From Nereocystis luetkeana (lineage: Eukaryota > Sar > Phaeophyceae > Laminariales > Laminariaceae): a DNA stretch of 64,000 nt. Positions 1 through 10,500 of the stretch are shown here, in pieces (within the stretch, counting starts at the first letter, position 1; each line of letters begins with the position of its first letter). The position numbers and the translations under genes are program-made. The notes below the pieces were generated by a model, which worked only from the letters and a program-made list of their open reading frames with translations, searched no databases and was not told where the DNA came from. Where the stretch lies: positions 9,750,270 through 9,814,269 of the forward strand of contig JARUPZ010000016.1 of NCBI GenBank assembly GCA_031213475.1, read 5' to 3'.

Positions 1-125
1 AAACATCAACACGCCAACGAGCCCTAAATTCCGGGCCAGAGCGGTAGTATATAGACCGTCAAGCCCAGCCGAGACATGCCTTACTCACAGATGTGCAAAA
101 CTAGGCACGAACAAGCCACCCGCAC

Positions 126-326
126 CTGGTTCTGACCGCGGTTGCCGAAGGGCATCTTGGAAGCGGAGCACCCAGCGGCCAGTCCCATGAGCTGGTTGCC
201 CATGCAGATACCGAAGATGGGCTTAAGGTCCCGCCCTTCCAGCGCAATGACCTTCTGCAGCTGCTCCACCGTCGACACGCACATGGTCGGGTCTCCGGGC
301 CCGTTCGACAGGAAGATGCCGTCGTA
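126..326 (-). CDS. CPS: CPS exon 6: glutamine amidotransferase nucleophile exon
   Basis: 67 residues, [13 protein letters not shown] to FGNRGQNQ; acceptor GCGCAG, donor GTGCGG, phase 0. It holds the oxyanion loop GPGDP and the nucleophile elbow GICMGNQ. The next coding block lies outside the window to the left. Confidence 0.94.
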
Positions 327-1421
327 CTGCGCGCGCGGCAACGAGGAGGCGGTCGCACAAGGGGGCCTAGGGGCGTGTTGGCGGGGACGGTGTGCTCGTG
401 TCATGGGATGGCCGTAGTCGTATGACCCTGGACCCTCGCAAAGGGGCGGGAGGGGTAAGATTCGACAGGAAAATGATGTCGTACTGCGCGCGGCAACGAG
501 CAGGCGGTGGGACAGGGTCGGGGGGGGGGGGCGGGAATAACTCTTGTATCGACCGCTAGGCGTGTCAACCATCGAACGGCGCCACACAAGGGTACTTTTG
601 CGGACCCCCTTGCGGCGTGCCTCTCGCCGCTGCCATAGATTCGTACGCTATGCCACTGCTGTTGTGAGCACTGGAACTGTAAACAAAAAAGTAAAACATG
701 ACAACAACAACAACAACAAAAACAAGAAACGTAGGTTTCTTGCCGTGCATTCAAAATAAAAGACCATCCATCAACACCGACTCTCTCTCCACGAAGCACG
801 AGCGACCTCCAAACAATGAGACCCAGAGGCAACCAACCAACCAACCGACCGACCGACCGACCGACCAATACGTGGCGACAATGAAAACGGGAGAGACTGC
901 CCCCTTTACGTCCCATCAGAAAGGCCTACCCCGTGGCGGGTGCCATGCAGCGCGTAGCGCCCACCGCCGGGCCAGGCCGCCCACGCGCCACTCCGCTCCG
1001 CACCCCTCAGCTCTGACCCACGACGTAGACTACCATGAAATGAGCAACCTCGAACAGATCATGATATATCCATCTACAGATAGATCATCTTATTCCTCGC
1101 CTGCCGTTGTGACGGGTTTAGTAGGATCTGAATAATACATTTCCAACCCAGAAAATCTGTCCTGCAGTGGATAATGCAGATTGTACGGGTCCCAATCGGT
1201 AGCATGAGCTAGATCATACAGATCAGGGATATATCTGCCCTGAAAGATCTGTATCATCCAACGTGGAATAGTGGATATATAATGTAAGAAAGCTGGGGTT
1301 CGTGGAGCGATATTGAATCTCAATATCGTGTAGGATGCATGTTTGGTTGGGGGATACGTATTGGAGAGAGAGAGCGAAAGTGTTTGACCCTGTGGGCGTC
1401 GGCCTCGAGGTCGTGGTCCCG

Positions 1422-1483
<62 letters not shown>

Positions 1484-1522
1484 GCTACTACTACTACTAC
1501 TACCTACTACTACCTACTACTT

Positions 1523-1574
<52 letters not shown>

Positions 1575-4500
1575 CACTACTAATACTATCGCCGCGTAGC
1601 AGCACAAGGCGTATGTACCCCAGCGGCGTCTGACCTTGTGGGCATCGGCCGCGAGGTCGTGATTCCACGGCACGAGTGTGACCTCGGCCCCCTTCTTGCA
1701 CAGCATCCGGATGATGTTGTTCTTCACGCCGCAGTCCACCGCCATAACCTGAGCGCCATTTCGTTTTTTCACGAAACACACGTTTTTTTTTTCGCCCCAC
1801 GAGAGCAAAATCCGTACGCACGTAAAGCACCGCATATTAAACAAACAAACAAAAAAACAGATGCGTGAGGGGCAACAAAACAAAAAAAAAAAAAATGAAA
1901 GAAAAAAACAGACTCGCTCCCTTGTTCGAGACGGCGAATGTCGTTCATCAATACCACTCTGGCCTGAAACGTAAGCACTGCTGTTAGCTGTGCGCGTGAG
2001 GTCCCTTTTATAGCCGGTACCAGCAATATCGGTGTCCATTGAACGTTGTGCGCAGTGATGAATTTCGTTTTTGTCGACCAACCACAACAAAGCAAATTGA
2101 CAGCAGCCGTCACCATTTTTTTCTAAAGCCTGAAGTACTGCAGGAGACATAGAACTAGAAAACAAGGAAAAACGTTCGTATGGGATATAAAAAGGTAGGA
2201 TGAGCAGCAGCAACAGACAGCGCAGCAGCGGGAGGAGGAGGAGGAGGAGGTGGAAGGTGGCGATCCATCTCCTCCAGCAGCCTCGCCACCCTCGCCACCT
2301 CTGCCCACCTCCGCCCCTCCTAGGCTGCCAGCGCCGCTAGTGCTGCACGCGTATCTACCTCCGCGTGCGGCGGCGGTTAACGCTCCTCGGACAATTTTGC
2401 TGCCGTGTCAAGTCGCAGCCGGTCCTCGGTCCCATTGACAATTTTCGCCCCTCGGCTAGACTCTCGGCCGATTGGCGAGCTTCGGTCTCGGCAGCACATT
2501 TCGCCACAGCCTCGTCGCGTGCACGGGCAGCACCGTCATGTCGTCGCTCCAACGTACGATAGTCGCCGCGCTCTGCTATGGTCTCGGCGCCCTCCCCCCT
2601 TCTCCGGTTGTTTTCCCCGTGCGGGCGAAAAACTCCTCGTCCATTTTTTGAAAGCCTCCTGTAGGTCCTTTTTTTTGTGTCACGTCGTGTCGTGTTTCCC
2701 ATTGTATCATGTATATAAAAAAGTACTATTTTTTTACGAGGTGTTACTCTTTACTCATGTGCGCGATTGAAGTGATTTTTGTTTATACGTGTGCGGCATA
2801 CCACGAACTAGGTTTCCGTAGCCTCGATTCTTCATATCAGTCGATGCGTTCTAGAACGGGGTACGTTATACCAAAATACGCTTAAAAATCACACCTACCG
2901 CTGTTTTCCGTATCAGCATCAAACGGAAAAACATTCCGGTTCATGAACTTGTTCAGAACATATGCTTTTATACGTCTGTGGGCACACTATGGACAGCCAA
3001 TTCGCGACGTGTCAGGAGTTAAAAGCGATCTAATGCTGACCTTCCGGTATACTATATTCAAGTTGTTTTGGATCCCCATGACAGTCCGGAATTACATAAC
3101 ATTACTCAGTCTGTTGGTAGTTTCGTTTGGAAAAAATTCATAATATTCACCGTGGCACTTTTTTCTGGTCGATACGGACCTCACGCCCACACCTAACTGC
3201 TTGGTCTTCCTAACTATCCTTCAGCGCTCCTTACGTCTTCGGCCAGCGAGGTAACTCCCTCGTGCATACGTAGTGGGGAGGGGAGGGGGGATCTGAGTTA
3301 AGACTACAGCGGGGGACCACAGTAAATAGGACCTACGGTACACATAAAAACCTATATATTTACGTATTTTTACTAAACATAGTTGGTCCTATTTACTATG
3401 GCCCCCCGCAATAGAAGGGAAACAGAAAATTTGGGCGACGACAATGCATGGAAAGAGAGAAAAAAAAAAAAAAAAAAAAAAAAAACGTTACAAAGTGACG
3501 GCAGTGGTACGCGCTTTTTTTCCGGGAAATCGTAACACTGACAGACGGGGGCACCTCAACCATTGCAACCAAGGAGCAACTACGCGACATCATCGTCGGG
3601 GTCCCATTTGCGTTGAACATCTTTTTTGTTGTTGTTGTGTTGGACACCTCCGGGCCGTCGCATTGCTTATCGAGTTGAGCACATCATATTATACATATTT
3701 CCTTAAAATATTATGTTGGGGTGGCCTAGTATTAATCTTAATAACGGCTTACTGATAGTATAGAGATCCTTGAGTGAGGACCCTCAGAAAAATAAGGCGC
3801 CAGGCCTACATGGCAAGCATTAGCAGCACTCACCTTGATGGCGTTCCCCTTGCCGAACACCCGGGGTTCGGTGATGGACACCTCGGACACGAGGTTCCTG
3901 ACGTTGGGGTCGTCGAACGCCAAGTCTTGGCCGTCCACCTCGATCTTTCCGAGCATGGCGCCTGACAAGTCCGGGAAACGGACATAGGAGTATGGTATGA
4001 TACGATATGATATGCTATGGTATCATATGCTATGGTATGATATGATATTACATGATATGACACGACGATCCTTATGCTAGGGTAGTCGAACGCCATCTCT
4101 CGGCCTCCGTTCACCTCAATCTTTCCGAGCACGGCGCCTGGCAATGTGATACGATTCAATACATCGTATGATATGACAGGCCATGAAATGATGTGATATA
4201 CTATGGTACCTGGTAAGATATCTCGCGCCTGGCAATGTGATATGACATGATATGATTCAATATGACATGATATGATATGATACGGTATGGTATGATACGA
4301 TGTGATAAGATAATAACTTATCTTGTGTGATGTGATACGAAACGATACCGTATGGTTCGACCTTTTGGCCTCCGTCTACTACCCCTATCTCCCCGAGTAT
4401 GGCGCGTGCCAGGCCGACCACAAACAGAACAAGAAACATATTCCGGGTGGGATGCGGCCAACAAGCAGTGGGTCCCAGTCATATATGGTGCCTGGAGACT

Positions 4501-7500
4501 ATCCTCTGGCATACCCACGGGTTTACTACTGATGCGTAAGCGTGCAGGTTCTCACGCGGACCGCAACATGACAACGTACACCGACTACGACTCTAGCGCA
4601 GTAATGACATGGTGTATCTCTTCTTGTCATTGACCTTGGTCCATCCACCTAGCCGGGTGCTACAGCGATGCTGGCCCCGGGCTCCTGCCGACTTCAGAGG
4701 TGCGATGAAGCGCTGAGGATGATTAATGTCCTCGCGAAGGCATCATACATGCATCGTTACCAAAAATAGTGTGGAGTGCCGTTTTGTCAGACGCCCAGTG
4801 CTCAGCGTGAAAGCAGCTCACCCTTGTCGCGGATACTCTTGGTGAGAAGACGGGTGTCGATGCCCCCGATGGCAGGGATGCCTTCCTCCTTCAGCCAGTC
4901 CCCCAGAGAGGACTTCGCCTCCCAGTGGGAATAGTGGTGCGAGTAGTCCTGGGGGTGGCAAGCGTTGACGTGGCACGGTGCGTCGGGAAAATCAAGCACT
5001 CATTGGACATCTCAACGACAGGGGGTTAACGTTGCGCCGCCCTACTGCTGTAGTAGACACCTGGGAATAATCCAGTGCTACGTAAGTGGAAACCCACTGT
5101 TGTACGGTAACTCTTTGTTACGTACAAGGATGCATTAACCCTCTTGGAACCTCAGGGGCGAAAGCTACGGTAGCAGTAAAAACGACGGTTACAGCAACCA
5201 TTGAGGCCACTGCGTCATTGAGGGGTGATACAATGGTTGGTGTCCGAGCTACAATGGTTGAATGCAATGAGCCGTACGGCACGGGCGCAACATGATCCTA
5301 TCCTACCCGTATGATATACTGCTTGTCGCTGTCTCGGGGTCCCCAAGAAGAGTCGGTACGGAGCCTGGGTGGTGGTGCGCTGGATCGATGTCGCGGGAGC
5401 AGATACGAAGCTTCACTGTGAGGACAGTAACCACAGCTCCAACACCAAATCCACCAAAACCTCCAGAAACATCACCACCACCACCACCACCAACAACACC
5501 CCCTCGACCACCAACACCGCCATCACTACCACCACCACCACCACCACCACCACCACCAAAGAACAAAACCACCACGAAAACCACCCACAACAACACCAAC
5601 ACTACCACCACCACGTAACACGAATACCTAAATCCGACTGCGGTCGAGACAACTTCGGGAGAAACAGCAGAATATGCTCCCACCCCAAAGAAACGCCTCT
5701 GTACTACTCAACACCGAACGCCCTTCCGACCGACATCAACGGCACCCTCCTACCTGCACGAGCAGCGCCGAGGCGTGAATCTTGTCGCTCTCGAACCCCT
5801 TGGCCAATCCGAACTCGTCGCGGAGGCTCCGGTCCGGCACACCATAATTCCCAATCATTGGGTAGGTCAGCGTCAGCATCTGAAAAGGAACAAAACACAT
5901 GTTCGTTGGGTTAGTCGTCGCACAAACAGGCCCTAAAATCGCGTTTTTTGTTTGCAGAACACGATGCGTATCATATCACGATAAAATTGCGATACCGCTG
6001 CTGTACTGGATGTATACCGATATTTGTTTTATCGAGATTGTGAAAACATGTGTCGCGATCATGATATCATGTACCCGAGGTTACGTATGAAGATGAACGT
6101 CACCGACAAGTGAAGAGATACCTGGTACTGTTTTTGGTATACCAGGAAGCCACGGAAAAACGCAACCAATCTTGGTTGCATCGTACTGACCATGCCACCC
6201 TCTCGTACGCGAAGGCCCTCAAGGTGACACGTTGCGAGAGCATCGAAACAACCCTTCGTAAACGGCGGCTCTTCTTTGCGGGGGGCGTGGCACGGCAAAG
6301 CAAGGAGCGATTACCCAGTCGGGTAATGTTCGGGACGATGGCTGGTGGGGAGAACCCGAGACCAGGCCGACAGTTTAAGACTTGGCATAGATGCATATCG
6401 AAGACCTTAGGGAGTTCCGAGCCACTGAAGGGTCAGCGGAACTTGCCCCCTTGGTGTTTGGAGTTGAGACCGCATTGTGGTACAGCAGCAAAAAAGGCGG
6501 AGATGCGGTACCGGGGGATCTTTGGAGCAGCCGAACGGTTCATGGTGAGGTGGCACGAGAATGAGGGTGAGATGAGTAGGCAGCGCCGCGCATCCGCCGT
6601 GGATGGTGTCCAAGGGAATGGGGGGGGGGGGGTCAACAGGAGAAGTGGCAGAAAACCCGACCAAGGGAATGCGGAGAGGGGGTGAGCAAGAGGAGTAGAA
6701 GGGAACCTGCGGTGGACGAAAGGAGGAAGGAGATGGCAGACAGGGTAGCAAGGCACCAGGTCGACTAGGAAGTAGAACATGATTATACTCAGGGATGCGT
6801 ATTTCCCGGTAGCGGTAATTACCCGAAATTAATAGGGCTCGAGGTAATAATTTTTTTCAGAGGAAATTCTTTGCGTCCCCTATCCCCGGGCAAATAACGC
6901 CTCCATATAGAATGGAAACCCCCGTTTTTTTTTTCAAACGCTGCTAAGCTGTGCAGCAGAGCAGAGCGCTACGTAGGCGCCCACAGGCAACCGAGAGCTA
7001 CGCCACACGCAGGACACAACAGCTGTGTGTCGTTGTGACGGAGTAGCATACTATGGCGTTCAGGCGTAGCGCCGTCGTCGATTTATCCGATGGCCAGCCC
7101 CAGAGCTACGAAGAGCACCGCACCGCGCTTACAATATAAAATATAATCATATATATGAGCTGACATATTCGTGGGTAGGCACAATTCGATGCGAGTCGAC
7201 GAGGGAAGAAAAGGCTGAAATCTTCTCGTGATAAAAATGAAGGCACGTACCGTAGCGGGAAGGGGGGAGAAGAGCCTGCTATGTGACCCCGGATCTGAGT
7301 TACGAGTTGGAAGGAGAGAGAGAAGAAGATGTGCGAAGATAATGAATGGGATGAGAAAAAAAAAAAAAAAAAAAAATATTCGAATGGAAAGGGTGAACTC
7401 GGCGCAGATGCAGCTGGGACGCTGGGATTTCGTTGAGGCGTCCAGCGTCCATGTTTACAGTTTCTAGTCGCGGATAAGGTCGCGATCGCTACACGCGTAC

Positions 7501-10500
7501 GAAGCAGCGCACTGCTGTAACTGCTCACTTCCTGCTTTGCGCTTTGTGTTGCTGATTTACCTCGCGACATATCATAAGTATATTCGTACATGAGAGATCG
7601 CTATCAGTACTACGGCAGTAGTCCTACTATTCCAGTATCAAATTGCTTCAGGACGAAATCAACGAGGACCTGAACAATTAAAAATCAACTGAAACCGATG
7701 AACATTTACTAAAGTACTTGCATTGTGCGCAACTGCTACTACTGCTGTGCACCTGGTGCCGGTAGAGTGAAAATGATCGAAAATGTCTGTCCGAAGGCCT
7801 GAACGAATCTTATACTTGTGCTTTATGTAGTGCATGTGGGCCACCCGGGGATGATATTTTTTGTCCCCCCCCCAAAATTACGCCTTTTTTTCCTCGAACG
7901 AGAGGAAATAGGGGAAATTTTTTGGAAAAGCTGAAAAAGGCTGTTTCCCGGAAATTTTTGGGTTCCGGGTGAGGAAATACGCATCCCTGATTATACTACT
8001 ATTAAAAAAATATAGTGCCACCAACCAGTGCAGTTGGTGGTCTTCCCGTGTCTTCTCTTTTTTCATACTTTTTTTTCTTGCGCTGATTCTCCGTGATTTT
8101 CATTTTATTTATTTTTCTTCCTTTTTTCGATTGATGAGCCGTATTGAAGGAGTCGTGTGGCGTAGGTGGATGACGAGCCTGCTCGGCTTGTTTCGTGTTG
8201 TCTGACGCCAAGGGGCTGGGCATAGTTGGGGTCTGGGTAGCAAGGTACCAGACGGACTAGCAGGGAGAACCTGGCAATACTATTAATACTCGTACCACAA
8301 ACTGCTGCTGCTACCTGGAGGGTGCTTTGTGCTTTGGTTTTGCCTAGTATTTTCCCTTTGTTATTTTTCCCTTGGTTCTTTGTCTTACTCTGTTACTCTG
8401 TTTACAAGTGGTTGTCTTTTTGTTATTTTTTCTTCTTCTCCAGCTCGTTATTTTTCAAGTGTTTGCCACATCGCCTGCAGGGGGGGGGCACGACAGTTTG
8501 CTTCTTCTATTTTTTTCTGTTTTCTCTTTCGATTTGTCTTCTTAGTTTTTGTTTCTGTTCTCTTTGATTGTTTCCTTTCGTTTATCTATTTCATAGAATG
8601 TGTATGTCGTGCCCGTCGTATCCAGTATGATGGCATGGCATGTCATTGCCTACTGCTTTTTCATCATAATAGAATAGGGGAAAAAAATGATTTAATTCGA
8701 ATAGAATTTCGTGAAAAATATGCCTTTGGGTCCTATCGAGGAATAAGCGTACTCGTATATTTTTTAGATCGAATAACGCACAAGGTCAACGAACACCGGA
8801 GGGCAACCAACGAGGCGAGCGACGGCCCGCGTCCTCCCTGGGGCGCCGCGGGCAGCGGCCGATTGTTTCTACCGGCACCGCCGAAGAGGCTATCGCTCTT
8901 GGGATGTCTTGGGTGGCTGGCGCAGCCCCGAAGCCCCACGCAGGCAGCAGCGACGGGGATACAGCGATCGATTTTCTGAGCGAAGTTGTGGCCTTTTTTT
9001 TTTTTTTTTTTTTTGCTCATCCCATTTATTATCTTCGCACATCTTCTTCTTCTCTCTCCTTCCAACTCGTAACTCAGATCCGGGGTCACATAGCAGGCTC
9101 TTCTCCCCCCTTCCCGCTACGGTACGTGCCTTCATTTTTATCGCGAGAATATTTCAGCCTTTTCTTCCCTCGTCGACTCGCATCGAATTGTGCCTACCCA
9201 CGGTGCAAGGCGCTCTCAACAATTGAATCCTTTTTATTTTTATTTTTTGCAAATAAAGTCAAATGACCTGGTCGGTGCTCGTGTGGTTCGCGAGGCAAAG
9301 GGGGATGAAAAACTGGGTTTGCGACGGCCTTGTAATTTTTTGAGGAGCCGCCGATGGTCTACTCTGTGCTAGGGGCCATCGGACCTCGCGCTGCGGCTGC
9401 TCCCGTGGCCGATGGATCTCACCTGTCTGTGAAGCAGTCGACGACACGGCTCAAGCTTGCGTGGCTTGCTTCGGTTTCAGGAACATGCCACGTCGAGTTG
9501 GACAAACGCCCCGATTTGAATAACACCAAGAGCAAATAAGTCCCAAAAGACTTCTTGTCGAATTCGTTTTTTCCGTTTTAATTCGAATCAAACATCAAAA
9601 TGCCTGATGGTTGATTCACTTTTCGACCAATCAGATGCAAATCAAATAAAACGAAAAAAAGATCGGCGGAGTATCATAAACAAAATGTTCTCGTCAAGAT
9701 GGGCCCTTACTGCATACCTGGTACCTGGTACGTGGCAACGTAGGATCTCTACGTGGCGTAGCTTTGTGACCACGGAACTTGTATCGCTGCTAGGATCGAA
9801 GAATCGGCACGGACACTGGTTGTGCTGGATGTCGAGGGGTGGAAAAAACGGCTTAACCCTTTCAGAACCGCAGTCCCGTTCTGGGACAAACCAGTCAATT
9901 TTCAAGTAGTTTTGTCCCCAAACGGGACTGCGGTTCTAAAGGGGTTAATGTGAAGAACACACATACTGGCCCGAATAGGGCCAGGGGCCAGGGTACGTCA
10001 ATGACGTCATACATATAGCGTGCAAGGCGGGGTAGTCAGTCGGCAGTGGTAGACTATTCTTCTATCCTTTGCTTTCAAGAGTTGCACACGAACATACTTG
10101 CTCGTACTGCTGTACACACACGTACACACCTGGCTGGCACTGTTTATGTGTATACGTAGGAGGAGAAAATCAATCAATCTACGTATGAAGCTACCAGATA
10201 CAGATACCAGGTAACAAGCAAGAGGTTTGCTCATGATCAAGAGCGCGCTGCTTTAAATGAGCCTCCGCTTCGTTGTGCTCCCTCCCTATTGCTCCCTCCC
10301 TATTAACAGTGCAAGGTGAGAAGCAAGCGTGGTGAGGTAAGTAACCTGGGCTATCTGCTGTATCTACCAGGGATTTTACCAGGAACATACATACTCATCG
10401 GTGCTTGGTGCCTGCTTCCGTTTTTCGAGTGTCGGCACATACAATTCTGTCCCCACACTGTTTACAGGGGTTCCAAGGTATAGAACCACTTACTTAGATC

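Larger units (their letters stand above)
327..1634 (-). other. CPS intron 5 with exon echoes, MITE and microsatellite
   Basis: In transcript order it holds the (TAC)n tract, an exon 5 echo (1,382-1,423), a GATCTGT-type MITE (about 1,045-1,325), ACC/ACG-rich tracts (838-870), an exon 6 echo (450-504) and a dispersed-repeat 3' end (about 385-440) just before the exon 6 acceptor. No independent gene was seen. Confidence 0.8.
1749..3833 (-). other. CPS intron 4
   Basis: Contains A-rich tracts (1,843-1,905; 3,459-3,485), a GGA tract (2,230-2,250), a minus-strand coiled-coil-like open frame (2,355-2,702) and a palindromic MITE (3,310-3,409). 2,710-3,300 shows no feature I can name. Confidence 0.75.

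Noticed and set aside
1335..1599. Poly-Leu, poly-Tyr/Thr and poly-Val/Ser open frames
   Set aside because: Translations of a TAC triplet microsatellite; they overlap in several frames and cross no coding signal.
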